Shown: positions 16,241 to 24,599, counted from the first letter of the stretch. The stretch is DNA of 64,000 nt from WHSW01 sp963777775 (GCA_963777775.1 CAVZRL010000010.1:1-64000); one strand, 5' to 3'. Notes: generated by a model from the letters alone, not told the origin. Numbers and translations are program-made.

Positions 16241-16341
16241 CTGCGGAGCAAGCGATTCCGCCTCCCGCGACCCTCCCCCGCGCGGGATACTCCGGGCCTC
16301 GGTTTCCTTTCGACATCGCCCCCAGCGCTAGATTCAGGTCG

Positions 16342-16686
16342 GTGGCCGATGCGTTCCAAATGCCGTTCGGGTCCCGGGATGAGCGCATCGCGCACAACGA
16401 GGCCTGGTCGAGAAGCCTGAACGAGCGCCGCGCCGAGTGGGTGAGCGGCCCCGACGAGACAACCGGCTTTCGGTGCGAGTGCTGGCAGCGGGATTGCCCG
16501 GAGCGCGTCCCCCTCTCTCCGGCGGATTGGACGATGGTCCGCGCCAGGCCCAATCGATTCGTCGTTGCGCCCGGTCACGTTGCCGACGAGTTCGAGGCGG
16601 TGGTCGATGAGTTCCCCCAGTTCTGGTTCGTTGAGAAGCTCGGCGAGGCGGGTGCCGTCGCTAAGGACTTGGCCAATTCAGACTGA
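16342..16686 (+). CDS. conserved hypothetical protein with a Cys cluster
   Basis: Starting at a GTG, this 114-residue protein reads SRDERIAHNEAWSRSLNERR, then FRCECWQRDCPERVPLSPAD, then RFVVAPGHVADEFEAVV, then FVEKLGEAGAVAKDL. I know this pattern as a widespread uncharacterised actinobacterial family: an N-terminal helix with RNE, a CxC-x4-C cluster, and VVEK-GEAG near the end. The Cys set may bind a metal. No function is established. It sits between relics of repeats and may have travelled with them. Confidence 0.75.
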   Translation: MADAFQMPFGSRDERIAHNEAWSRSLNERRAEWVSGPDETTGFRCECWQRDCPERVPLSPADWTMVRARPNRFVVAPGHVADEFEAVVDEFPQFWFVEKLGEAGAVAKDLANSD

Positions 16687-16715
16687 GGCGGTCGCCGCGC
16701 GCGACTGCGCGGGCG

Positions 16716-16788
16716 ATGTCGCACGAGAACGTCGAGACGGTCAGGTCATTAGAGCCAGTTCTCCTAGTGACGACCCGTAGCGGCGCGT
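16716..16788 (+). pseudogene. orphan SnoaL head
   Basis: After gcgcgggcg, the head atgtcgcacgagaacgtcga (MSHENVETVRSLEPV) begins a frame that loses family resemblance after about ten codons and ends soon after. It is another start without a body. Confidence 0.6.
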
Positions 16789-16925
16789 GACCGTTTTGTG
16801 CCCACTTCACCGTCCCCCGGAAGCTCGCCGGGCACAAGCGTTGAGTAGGTGCAGAGGGTCGGCCTAGGATTCATTCCCCCGGGTCGGCCCTCTACGTCGG
16901 TGTCCGAGCTGACGTCGTCTACCCG

Positions 16926-17020
16926 CTAACCGCCGTGCTGGTTGACGAACTTGATGCACTGGCCCTGGTTCTTGAATCCGAACTCGCGCCAGCCGCCCTT
17001 CTTGCAGGCGCAGTGGCGAA
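16926..17020 (-). pseudogene. C-terminal relic with a CKKGGW...FKNQGQC motif
   Basis: The minus strand ends with CKKGGWREFGFKNQGQCIKF and VNQHGG before a stop at 16926. This Cys-bearing end is familiar from many secreted actinobacterial proteins. The frame further upstream becomes Arg/Ser rich and unconvincing, so only the end of the gene seems preserved. The rest of 16789-17103 shows nothing else I can interpret. Confidence 0.45.
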
Positions 17021-17103
17021 GTGAACAGGAGGCCAGCTCCAAAAACACCGTCCCCGGAGCGTTCGATGCCGTCCGCCCTCTATCGCGAGCGGGGCCGCTA
17101 GAG

Positions 17104-17484
17104 CTAGTCCTTAATGTGGGCGTATCTCGACTGGGCGCGCTTGCAGACGATCCTCTCGCCGTACTTCTTGATGATCTTCCTGTGGACAACCACCCTGTGG
17201 TCAACCACGGGGGAGACCTGGGTGGGGAAGATCCTGTACCTACCGGAGTTGTAGGACTGATCGGTGCGCAGCAGTTCGCCGGGGTGCTCGCCGCGATGAT
17301 GCAAGGTGACCGTGCGCTGCTTCTCACAGCCCCTCTTCGCCTTCACCCGGCCGTGAAACGAGGTGATGGCGCCCCTGATCGACACCGAGGTCCTGACCTT
17401 GGTCGTTTCCTTCGCCACGGCAACCGCCGTGCCAAGGCCGACGACCGCGACGATCGCCGCGATGAGAACGAATGGCTTCTTCAT
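17104..17484 (-). CDS. small secreted protein, MKKPFVL family, copy 1
   Basis: The 126-residue protein has a signal peptide (MKKPFVLIAAIVAVVGLGTA, cleavage near AVAKE). The mature domain is probably a small beta sandwich with two conserved Cys (RGCEKQR and IVCKR). Paralogues at 18723 and 19909 share the start and both Cys. A ribosome site (gagggagag) overlaps the preceding region. It is the last gene of a minus-strand unit, 65 bp after the larger secreted protein at 17550. Function unknown; it may be a surface or binding protein. Confidence 0.75.
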   Translation of the reverse strand: MKKPFVLIAAIVAVVGLGTAVAVAKETTKVRTSVSIRGAITSFHGRVKAKRGCEKQRTVTLHHRGEHPGELLRTDQSYNSGRYRIFPTQVSPVVDHRVVVHRKIIKKYGERIVCKRAQSRYAHIKD

Positions 17485-17549
17485 GACTCTCCCTCTTTGA
17501 GAGGCTGGCCCGCCCGATCGTGCCGGGCGTTGGTCTTGTTGCCGGCCGC

Positions 17550-18476
17550 TCAGCGGACGCAAGTTCCCTGTCTCGCCTCTCTGCAGAGCCTGACCTTGAG
17601 CTCGTCGGTGGCCCTCTGGCCGAACACATCGATAGCCGTGAGCCTGATCTTGACCTTGGGCTTGGGCGACTGCTTGAGCCGCCGCAGGTGCTTGAGCTTG
17701 GCCTTGAACCTGGTCGACTTCCACTTGGGCGGCCCGCTGCCCGCGACCCGGACCACGGTCCTCTTGACGCCGCCCCTCGCCACCACCCGGGAGTCGTAGT
17801 TGGTGTGGGCGTAGAGCGTGAGCCTCTTTTTCAGCAACGTCAGGTTTTCGGGGAGACCCGGGGAGTACCCGTCGTAGACGTCGAACTCCAGGGGGAAGGC
17901 CGGCGGAGTCGCATGGGTAACCCCGTTGCCGGTGAGCGTCGCCGCGGGGCCGCCGGCGCCGGTGCTCAGCGTGCCCGCCTTAGGCCCGGTGCCGGTGGGG
18001 GTGAAGGTGACGTTGATGAGGCAGCCCTGGACCTGCCCAGGAGCAGCGGCCGACAGCGTCGCTGGGCAGTTATTGGTCTGGGCGTAGTCGCCCGAGACGG
18101 CGATGGTGGGGTTGAAGGGTGCGGGGCACGGGTACTCGCCCCCTGGCCGGCACCCGACCCCCAACGCAAATTGCCGCACCGGGCTCGCCGTTCCGACCTG
18201 CCGATCGCCGAAGTTGAATCTGGGCCCCCCAAGGCAGGTTGTTAGATCCTTCCACTGCTCCCACGTGGTGGGCGGTGGGCTCGGTGGTGGGCAGTACCAC
18301 GTGGAAAGCAGGGCCGCCGGCGCGCTCGCGGGCTCCGCGCTCGCGGTGCTGCTCGCCGTGGCGGCCGAGAGCACGACGGCGAGGCCGAGCGCGAGGACGC
18401 CGCAGGGAACGATCGTGCGCATCGTGCGTCCTCTGCCTCCAACCGGTGCCTTGGTGGTGATCGCATGAGCCCTCAT
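17550..18476 (-). CDS. secreted protein with an ASH/choice-of-anchor-like domain
   Basis: A 308-residue protein beginning MRAH at 18476, behind leader repeat L1. A signal peptide covers about residues 15-48 (hydrophobic CGVLALGLAVVLSAATASS). A beta-sandwich domain with RFNFGDRQVGTASPV and CLINVTFTPTGTGPKAGTL resembles ASH/HYDIN-type choice-of-anchor repeats. The C-terminal part is basic (KHLRRLKQSPKPKVKIR) and ends CREARQGTCVR. It is likely cell-surface or extracellular, in an operon with the small protein at 17104. Confidence 0.75.
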   Translation of the reverse strand: MRAHAITTKAPVGGRGRTMRTIVPCGVLALGLAVVLSAATASSTASAEPASAPAALLSTWYCPPPSPPPTTWEQWKDLTTCLGGPRFNFGDRQVGTASPVRQFALGVGCRPGGEYPCPAPFNPTIAVSGDYAQTNNCPATLSAAAPGQVQGCLINVTFTPTGTGPKAGTLSTGAGGPAATLTGNGVTHATPPAFPLEFDVYDGYSPGLPENLTLLKKRLTLYAHTNYDSRVVARGGVKRTVVRVAGSGPPKWKSTRFKAKLKHLRRLKQSPKPKVKIRLTAIDVFGQRATDELKVRLCREARQGTCVR

Positions 18477-18690
18477 CTCGGGCCTCCTCGTCGTCGTGGC
18501 CGCCGACCTGGGCTCCCGATGAGGCAGGTGCGGTGCCGGTTGACGGCCTGAAGGCTCCAACACGGCGGTACACACCCGGTACACACGCGGTCTCCGACGG
18601 GCCGCGGTCGAGACCGTCAGCCCGAGCGCGAACCTGGAGTCCGCTCCGGACGAGCTCTTCCGCTGTGCGGGTGTGATGCGCCGCCCGGGC
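18477..18690 (-). repeat. leader repeat L1 with a decayed WD40 tail
   Basis: On the minus strand, from 18690 downward: a badly decayed copy of the last WD40 codons (agcggaagagctcgtccgga), ctgacggtctcgac, accgcgtgtgtaccgggtgt and gtaccgccgtgttgg, tcatcgggagccca, and a ribosome site aggaggcccga before the ATG at 18476. Same order as L2-L4. Confidence 0.6.
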
Positions 18691-18722
18691 AGCGACTCCC
18701 GGCGCTGACACCGTCCGTCGTC

Positions 18723-19130
18723 CTAGCCGAACCCGAGCCTGTTCGACCTCCTCGCCTTGCAGACGACCTTGTCGCCGTTGCTCTTCGTGATCCGCTTCGC
18801 GTTCGCCTTGAGGCGGAAGTGGCGCGGGACAGCTCCTACGCGCGATTTGATCTCGTACTTACCACGGTCGTTCGTCCGATCGGCGCCGCGCCTCACCTTG
18901 GTCCCCCCGTCGTAGAATTTCCAGGAATACAGAACAACCCTGCGCCCCTTCTCACAGCCCCTACCCGCCTTCACCTGGCCCGAGAACGAGCCGTCTCCGT
19001 ACGGTCTGTTTGGCTTGTCGTCCTTGAACTGGAGCGTCACCAAGGCCCCGACCTTGATCGTCTCCTTCGCGACCGCAACCGTCGCACCAAGGCTGACAAC
19101 GGCGACGATCGCCGCGATGAGAACAAATGC
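18723..19130 (-). pseudogene. small secreted protein, MKKPFVL family, start frameshifted
   Basis: The body is a good paralogue of the proteins at 17104 and 19909 (VLIAAIVAVVSLGATVAVAK, then GRGCEKGRRVV, then GDKVVCKARRSN). But the ATG at 19138, which overlaps the upstream gene as in the intact pair, leads into another frame: atgaagaagcatttgttc lacks one base compared with atgaagaagccattcgttc. No other good start is near, so export of the full protein is unlikely. The rest of the frame is undamaged, so the change is recent (or a sequence error). Confidence 0.65.
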
Positions 19131-19134
19131 TTCT

Positions 19135-19644
19135 TCATGACTCTCCCTCGGGCGCTGCCGCGATCCCGGCTTCAGACGGTGGCGGGATCGTGAACCGGCG
19201 CGACCTGTCGAGTTCACAAATGAACCTGTCGTCCCGGTGCGCCGTGCGGGGGGCCGTGACGCGGACCTGCTGTTGAGTGGGCGGATCCGTACGATCGGGC
19301 CAGCTGAGCCAGAATCTGCCGCGGGTCACGGTGAAGTAGCCGGCGCGGGTCACATGCTCGGTCCGATCTTTGAGCATCACGCGGCGGTTGATGCGGCACT
19401 CCCTCTGAGGCGAGTGGACCCTGCCCTTCGCGAAGTACTTCGTGCGGCCGAGGGGGCCGATCTCGGAGGAGACGCGCGTGATCTTCACCTGCGTCTTGAC
19501 TACCTTGCGGTCCTTCGCTGCCGATGCGGGCGCGGCCGCGATCAGGCCGATCGCCGCCAGCGCCACGCCCAGCGTCAGCACTCGCGGCATCCTGGCCTCG
19601 GGTCTCGCCTTTCGTCTCCGGGCAGTGCTTGTCTGAGCCCTCAT
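19135..19644 (-). CDS. secreted two-Cys repeat protein
   Basis: The 169-residue protein starts MRAQ at 19644 behind leader L2. A basic N-terminus (ARRRKARPEARMPR) precedes a hydrophobic signal stretch ending APASAAKD. One repeat unit follows: KVVKTQVKITRVSSEIG, RECRINRRVMLKDR, RFWLSWPDRTDPPTQQQ, DRFICELDRSRRFTIPPPSE. The two Cys (RECR, FICE) probably pair. The protein at 20286 holds two such units. Its stop overlaps the ATG of the small-protein gene downstream (ATGA), as in the intact pair at 20286/19909. Confidence 0.75.
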   Translation of the reverse strand: MRAQTSTARRRKARPEARMPRVLTLGVALAAIGLIAAAPASAAKDRKVVKTQVKITRVSSEIGPLGRTKYFAKGRVHSPQRECRINRRVMLKDRTEHVTRAGYFTVTRGRFWLSWPDRTDPPTQQQVRVTAPRTAHRDDRFICELDRSRRFTIPPPSEAGIAAAPEGES

Positions 19645-19855
19645 CCTGGGCCTCCTGGTCGTCGTGGCCTCGGGCCTGGTCTCCAGCGAGGCGAGGCGGC
19701 GGTGCCGGTTGACAGCGCACAGGCTCCAACACGGCGGTACACACCCGGTACACACGCGGTCTACGAGCGCGGCGGTCGAGCCCGCTTAGCCCGAGGGCAG
19801 ACCGAGACGTAGTCCTGCTCGGAACGAGCTCTTCCGCTGTTCGCGTCTGGGCCGC
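19645..19855 (-). repeat. leader repeat L2 with a damaged WD40 tail
   Basis: The minus strand reads the regulator end with a small deletion (cggaagagctcgttccgagc, then gactacgtctcggtctgccc), then the leader with gtgtgtaccgggtgtgtacc, ccgtgttggagcc and aggaggcccagg before the ATG at 19644. Confidence 0.65.
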
Positions 19856-19908
19856 CGGCGTGCAGCGACCCCGGCGCCTGACGGCGTCCGTCGTCCTAGT
19901 CCGTCGTT

Positions 19909-20289
19909 CTAGCGGAACCGCCACTTGTTCGACCTGCCCGTCTTGCAGACGATCTTGTCGCCGTCGTTCTTGGTGATCGTCTTCTCCGATGCCACGGTGC
20001 GGTAGTAGCCGGACGAGTCAGGGATTGTGAAGCCGATGTAGTACCTGCCACGGTCGTCCGAGTAATCGGACCTGCGCTCCTGGGTGCCATGGGTCCGGGT
20101 CACATGCGTCAGGGTCACCCGTCGCTGCTTCTCACAGCCCTTCTTCGCATTTACCGTACCCTCCAACGACGACGGCCCGACTCGGAGCGTCACCGAGGTC
20201 CCGACCTTGATCGTTTTCGCCACGGCGGCGACCGTGCCAAAGCCGACGACCGCGACGATCGCCGCAATGAGAACGAATGGCTTCTTCAT
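19909..20289 (-). CDS. small secreted protein, MKKPFVL family, copy 3
   Basis: A 126-residue exported protein (signal MKKPFVLIAAIVAVVGFGTV, cleavage near AVAK). The mature part has KKGCEKQRRVTLTHVTR, SDDRGRYYIGFTIPDSSGYY and DKIVCKTGRSNKWRF; the two Cys are shared with the paralogues. Its ATG overlaps the stop of the gene upstream by four bases, so the two are translated together. This suggests that the large and small secreted proteins work as a pair. No known domain name. Confidence 0.75.
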   Translation of the reverse strand: MKKPFVLIAAIVAVVGFGTVAAVAKTIKVGTSVTLRVGPSSLEGTVNAKKGCEKQRRVTLTHVTRTHGTQERRSDYSDDRGRYYIGFTIPDSSGYYRTVASEKTITKNDGDKIVCKTGRSNKWRFR

Positions 20290-21221
20290 GACTCTCCCTC
20301 GGGCGCTGCCGCGATCCCGGCTTCAGACGGTGGCGGGATCGTGAACCGGGGCGACCTGTCGCCTTTGCAAATGAACCTGCCGTCCTCCCCATCCTGCGAC
20401 GCTGAGGGCGAGCGGGTGATTTTGGCGCGGTCGTGCTGTTGAGTGAACGGAACCGTACGATCGAGCCAGCCCATGTAGAAGACGCGGCCGTTTGTGTAGA
20501 AGTGCGGTCCCGGATGCTTGGTCCGATGGTTGAGCCTCACGATGCGCCCGTAGCGGCACTCAGCCCTAGGCGAGTGGACCTTGCCCTTCACCTCGTACCA
20601 CGCGTAGGGCGCCCCATAATCGGGGCTGACGATCCCGGAGGAGACGCGCGTGATCTTCACCCGCGTCTTCACTACCTTGCGGGCCTTCGCCGCCGATGCG
20701 GCCGTGGCCGCGATCCCGGCTTCGGACGGTGGCGGGATCGTGAACCGGGGCGACCTGTCGCCTTTGCAAATGAACCTGCCGTCCGGCGCGTCGCTTCCCG
20801 GCAACGGCCTTGTGGGCCAGCGGGCGACTATGACGCGGTCGTGCTGTTGGGGGAACGGAGACGTACGATCGCGCCAGGAAAGGATGAACTGGGCGGCGTA
20901 GTCGCCAGCGGCATGCCAATCGGACGGATGGTGAATGAGCTCCTTGGGGCGATCGCGGCGGCACTCTGCCCTAGGCGAGCGGACGACGCCATACACCGAG
21001 TAGATCGCGTAGGGCGCCCCAAGATTGGAGCTGTCGATCTCGGAGGAGACGTGCGTGATCGTCACCCGCGTCTTGACTACCTTGCGGTCCTTCGCTGCCG
21101 ATGCGGGTGCGGCCGCGATCAGACCGAGCGCCGCCAGCGCCACGCCCAGCGTCAGCACTCGCGGCATCCTGGCCTCGGGTCTCGCCTTTCGTCTACGGGC
21201 CCTGCTTGTCTGAGCCCTCAT
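20286..21221 (-). CDS. secreted protein with two tandem two-Cys repeats
   Basis: From the ATG at 21221 (ribosome site aggaggcc) this 311-residue protein has a signal peptide nearly identical to that at 19135 (PRVLTLGVALAALGLIAAAP) and then two units of about 130 residues. Each unit carries KVVKTRVxITxVSS, GAPYAxYxVxGxVxSPRAEC, DRTxPFxQQHDR and DGRFICKGDRSPRFTIPPPS. The junction (GIAATAASAAKARKVVKT) repeats the mature N-terminus, showing that the second unit arose by internal duplication. Likely a surface or extracellular binding protein. Confidence 0.78.
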   Translation of the reverse strand: MRAQTSRARRRKARPEARMPRVLTLGVALAALGLIAAAPASAAKDRKVVKTRVTITHVSSEIDSSNLGAPYAIYSVYGVVRSPRAECRRDRPKELIHHPSDWHAAGDYAAQFILSWRDRTSPFPQQHDRVIVARWPTRPLPGSDAPDGRFICKGDRSPRFTIPPPSEAGIAATAASAAKARKVVKTRVKITRVSSGIVSPDYGAPYAWYEVKGKVHSPRAECRYGRIVRLNHRTKHPGPHFYTNGRVFYMGWLDRTVPFTQQHDRAKITRSPSASQDGEDGRFICKGDRSPRFTIPPPSEAGIAAAPEGES

Positions 21222-21435
21222 CCGGGGCCTCCTGGTCGTCGGGGCCTCGGACCTCGTCTCCTGATGAGGCGAGGCGCGGTGCCTGTTGACGCCCTGAAGG
21301 CTCCAACACGGCGGTACACATCCGGTACACACGCGGTCTACGAGCCCGCCGCGTTCGCGATCGTCAGCCCGAGTGACAGACCGAGACGTAGTCCTGCTCG
21401 GGGACGAGCTCTTCCCACTGCTCGGGCGTGAGATC
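21222..21435 (-). repeat. leader repeat L3 with a WD40 tail remnant
   Basis: The minus strand reads GDLTPEQWEELVPEQDYVSV then CHSG and stop, the best-preserved orphan WD40 end, followed by the leader with gtgtgtaccggatgtgtacc, ccgtgttggagcc and a ribosome site before the ATG at 21221. The remaining stretch 21436-21595 shows no gene. Confidence 0.7.
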
Positions 21436-21595
21436 GCCGGCGAGGCGCCGCCGTCCGGGGGAAGGCCGCGTTGGGAGAAAATCCTCGCATTAATGGGGCT
21501 CATGAGTAGCGTTGGCGAGGACTTTGAACGCGACTCCCGGGTAATGAGATCGCGGCGATCGTGCCGTAAGTCCGGGCAGGTGGAGGGGGTCGCGG

Positions 21596-22606
21596 CTAGG
21601 GGTGCGTGCCCCAGTCGACCTTGAACGGGGAAAGGCGCTTGCCGAACCGCCGCCCGCCGACGACGTGCTTGCCCGACCCGTCTGGGTTCATCGCGACCAG
21701 CTCTTCCCTCCTGGGGGAGGAGCGCGAGTACATGATCTGGGTGCCGCTCGGCGACCAGACCGGGTACTCCGCTCTCTTTCTGCCCTGGCCAGTTCGTACC
21801 GGTGGATGGTCGGTCAGCCTCGTCCGCCCACTGCCGTCGGCGCGCATCACATAGATGTTCGCCTTGGACCCCGGCCGGCCGGAGTCCCCGGAGCCGAAGG
21901 CGATCCTCTGGCCGTCGGGCGACCAGTCGGGGTCGGCGGCGTTCAGGCGCCACGGGGTTAGGCGCTCGAGGCCGCTCCCGTCGATCCCCACGCGGAAGAT
22001 CGCCGAGGCGCGCTCGTTCCTGTAACGCCCGAACACGATCGAGCTCCCGTCGGGCGAGAACTGGGCCTCGAAATCCCAGGCGAACCCCCTCGGGAGCGTC
22101 GTCACCCGGCGAGCCTCGGCCTGGGTGACGACGTCGGGATCGGAGGCGGGGATGATCCAGATCCCCGACCGGGCCGGGTAATCGCCCCAGTCGGCGCTGA
22201 TCGCCAGGCTGGCGGCGTCCGGCGACCAGCTCGGACTGGACTGGTCTCCCGGCGCCCTCGTGAGCTGTGTGAGGCCACTTCCGTCCGCGTTCATCACGTA
22301 TATCTGGGACACCCCGAAGACGTGGCCGCCGTAGCTCTGGAATGCGATCCTCTGTCCATCCGGGGACCAGTCGGGGAGCTCCGAGAGGCTGGGGTCGGGG
22401 GTGGAGGTCAGTCTCCGGACGGCGCTCCCGTCGGGCTTGGCGGTGAAGATCTCGCTGCAACACGTCCCCGGACCGACGCCACTGAACGAGACCAGTCCGT
22501 CCTCGCCGGGGAAGGTCGCCGACGCCGGCGCCGCCCCGACCGCCGTGATCACGGCAGCAAGGACGAGGATGAAAAGGGACTTGGTGGAGACGATGCGCGC
22601 CGTCAT
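21596..22606 (-). CDS. secreted TolB-like (PD40) beta-propeller protein
   Basis: The gene encodes 336 residues starting at 22606, with a signal peptide (FILVLAAVITAVGAAPASA). The rest is a beta-propeller of PD40/TolB type: repeated WSPDGQRIAF, FSPDGSSIVFGRY, WSPDGQRIAFGSG and IYVMRADGSGRTRLT units. Such propellers bind peptides or other partners at their top face. Two adjacent Cys occur in the first blade (GTCCSEIF). It follows the full-length WD40 regulator gene on the same strand, separated only by leader L4, so both may respond to the same signals. Confidence 0.82.
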   Translation of the reverse strand: MTARIVSTKSLFILVLAAVITAVGAAPASATFPGEDGLVSFSGVGPGTCCSEIFTAKPDGSAVRRLTSTPDPSLSELPDWSPDGQRIAFQSYGGHVFGVSQIYVMNADGSGLTQLTRAPGDQSSPSWSPDAASLAISADWGDYPARSGIWIIPASDPDVVTQAEARRVTTLPRGFAWDFEAQFSPDGSSIVFGRYRNERASAIFRVGIDGSGLERLTPWRLNAADPDWSPDGQRIAFGSGDSGRPGSKANIYVMRADGSGRTRLTDHPPVRTGQGRKRAEYPVWSPSGTQIMYSRSSPRREELVAMNPDGSGKHVVGGRRFGKRLSPFKVDWGTHP

Positions 22607-22747
22607 TCTGGGCCTCCTGGTCGTCGTGGCCTCGGACCTGGTCTCCCGATGAGGCAGGCGCGGTGCCGGTTTGACAGCGCACAGGCTCCAACACCGCGGT
22701 ACACACCCGGTACACACGCGGTCTACGAGCGCGCGCGCTCGAGATCG
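22607..22747 (-). repeat. leader repeat L4 (parental form)
   Basis: This copy follows directly after the true stop of the WD40 regulator at 22748, so it shows the original order: regulator end, tgacgatctcgagcgcgcg, accgcgtgtgtaccgggtgt, gtaccgcggtgttggagcc, tcatcgggagacca, aggaggcccag, ATG. The direct repeat tgtaccgggtg-tgtaccg has an 11-bp period. Confidence 0.7.
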
Positions 22748-24598
22748 TCAGCCCGAGGGGCAGACCGAGAGGTAGTCCTGCTCGGGGACGACCTCGTCCC
22801 ACTGCTCGAGCGTCAGCTCCCCGCCGATGGTGCAGGCGTGTTGTGCCCAGATCTCGGGATCGAGCTCCCAGCGGATCGCGCGCCCGGTGGCGGAGAGCGC
22901 GAAGAGGCGAGCGCCGTCGGGAGTGAAGCGTGCGGCGGCCCCGCCGTCCGGGAGGCCCGGAAGCGGTGAGCCGATCGGCTGCTGCGACTCGACGTCCCAA
23001 AGCGAGACCGTGCCGTCGTCATGCGAGGTGGCCAGGGTGCGGCCGTCCGGGGAGAAGGCCAGCCCCAGGGTCGCCAGCTCCTGTTCCCCGCCGCCGCGGA
23101 ACAGGGGCTGCCCCACCGAATGCCAGCCGTCGGTCGCCCAGACGAGAGCACTGCCGTTTTCGAACAGGCCGCCGGCGAGCAGGCGGCCGTCGGGCGAGAA
23201 GGCGACCGAGCGGACCGTGGCGTTGGAGCGCAGCCGCGCGAGCCGCTCGCCGCTGCGGGGGTCGCGAACCTCGACGCCGGTCGGAGTCTCGTCCCGAAAC
23301 CGGTAGCCGAGCGGGATCGCGAGCTGGGAGCCGTCGGGGCTGAAGGCCAACCCCCTCACCCCGCGCCCCGCAGTCAGCGGTCGACCGACCAGCTTGCCTC
23401 CCTCGAGGTCCCAGGTCCGGACGGTTCCCCCGACGGCGGCCGCGGCGAGCAAGCCCCCCTGACCGAAGGCGAGTGCATGGACGTTACGGGGGTTGGGCCG
23501 CCCGGCGCCGACCGGGGCACGCAGGGGCGGGCCGGCGCGCTTCCCGGACCCAGCGTCCCAGAGGCCGACCCCGCCGCCCGCCCCGGCGACCGCCAGCCGG
23601 CTCCCGTCGGGCGAGTACTCGACCGCGAGCGCCGACCTGTCCGCGAAGGTCTCGAAGCTGCCCGTCCTGCGCAGCGTCTCGGCATCGATCAGGTCCACCC
23701 GGCCGTCGATCCTCGCGACCGCGAGCGTCCGCCCGTCGGGGCTGACCGCGGACGGCGGGGAGCTGTTGCGCGGCGCGCCAGGGGTGCTGGTGCGGAACGG
23801 CCGTCCGAGCCGGCGGTCGCCGGACGGGTCCCAGATGAAGATGTTCGAGTCGTTGCCGGCTGTAAAGAGGGTGCGGCCGTTCGGGCTGAACGCCTGCATC
23901 CACACCGGGCCGCGGTGACCCTCCAGCCTCTCGATCGCGCGTCCCTCCTGCACGTCCCAGACGACCACCTCCCCGCTGCCGGTCCCGCTCGAGAGCGTGC
24001 GTCCGTCTGAACTAAACGCCCCGTATACGAGACCCGCACGGTGGCGTCCCCTCAACCGCTCCACCCGCCCGGAGGCGAGGTCGAGCAGGCGAACGCCTCC
24101 GTCATCGGAGGGGTTCGCGCCGCCGAGCGCGAGCGTGGCGCCGTCGGGGCTGATGGCCAACGCGCCACCGGCCACCGGGTAGCGGCGGACGACGCGAAGC
24201 GTCTGCGCGTCGATCGCGTAGGTTGCCCTCGTCGTCGAGACGAGCAGACGCCCGTCCGGGGCCATCTGCAGGTGGCTCAGCCCGACCCCAGCTACAGGTA
24301 CCGGCCTCCCCAACGGCAGGCCGCTGGCGATATCGAACCGACGCAGCACCAAGGGGTCGCCGGCCTCGCTCCAGTAGCCCACGATCACGCTGCGCCCGTC
24401 CGGGGCGTAGGTCGCCGCGGGGATGTAGAGCGACCCGGGTTCGGTGGGATGGCGGCCGAGCGGGATCGACCTGCGCAAGCTCTGAGTGGCCGCGTCGATT
24501 ACATGTAGGTACGCCCTCTCTCCGCTGGGGCCCTTCGTGAGGACCGCGAGCGAGCCGTCCCGGGGATGGAAGCCAAGCCATGTGATGAGGCTCTCCGC
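22748..24598 (-). CDS. WD40 propeller half of giant regulator, copy 2
   Basis: The frame encodes at least 576 residues (from an ATG at 24478) of WD40/PD40 repeats (FSPDGRTLATSHDDGTVSLW, then FSPDGSQLAIPLG, and others), ending WDEVVPEQDYLSVCPSG. Upstream of that ATG the same frame stays coding (YEAESLITWLGFHPRDGSLA) back to about 24598, where it meets the other half one base out of register. It is thus the C-terminal half of one protein split by a single-base frameshift, not an independent gene. Propellers of this type sense ligands or partner proteins. Confidence 0.85.
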   Translation of the reverse strand, partial: AESLITWLGFHPRDGSLAVLTKGPSGERAYLHVIDAATQSLRRSIPLGRHPTEPGSLYIPAATYAPDGRSVIVGYWSEAGDPLVLRRFDIASGLPLGRPVPVAGVGLSHLQMAPDGRLLVSTTRATYAIDAQTLRVVRRYPVAGGALAISPDGATLALGGANPSDDGGVRLLDLASGRVERLRGRHRAGLVYGAFSSDGRTLSSGTGSGEVVVWDVQEGRAIERLEGHRGPVWMQAFSPNGRTLFTAGNDSNIFIWDPSGDRRLGRPFRTSTPGAPRNSSPPSAVSPDGRTLAVARIDGRVDLIDAETLRRTGSFETFADRSALAVEYSPDGSRLAVAGAGGGVGLWDAGSGKRAGPPLRAPVGAGRPNPRNVHALAFGQGGLLAAAAVGGTVRTWDLEGGKLVGRPLTAGRGVRGLAFSPDGSQLAIPLGYRFRDETPTGVEVRDPRSGERLARLRSNATVRSVAFSPDGRLLAGGLFENGSALVWATDGWHSVGQPLFRGGGEQELATLGLAFSPDGRTLATSHDDGTVSLWDVESQQPIGSPLPGLPDGGAAARFTPDGARLFALSATGRAIRWELDPEIWAQHACTIGGELTLEQWDEVVPEQDYLSVCPSG

Positions 24599-24599
24599 C

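Noticed and set aside
16860..16900. A possible terminator from the two gggtcggcc stretches
   Set aside because: The two copies are direct repeats, not inverted, so they cannot form a hairpin.
20286..23000. A 904-codon minus-strand open frame through several secreted genes and the WD40 gene
   Set aside because: Only the part after the ATG at 21221 is a real protein. The rest is the out-of-frame reading of leader and TolB-like gene and a shadow of the propeller.
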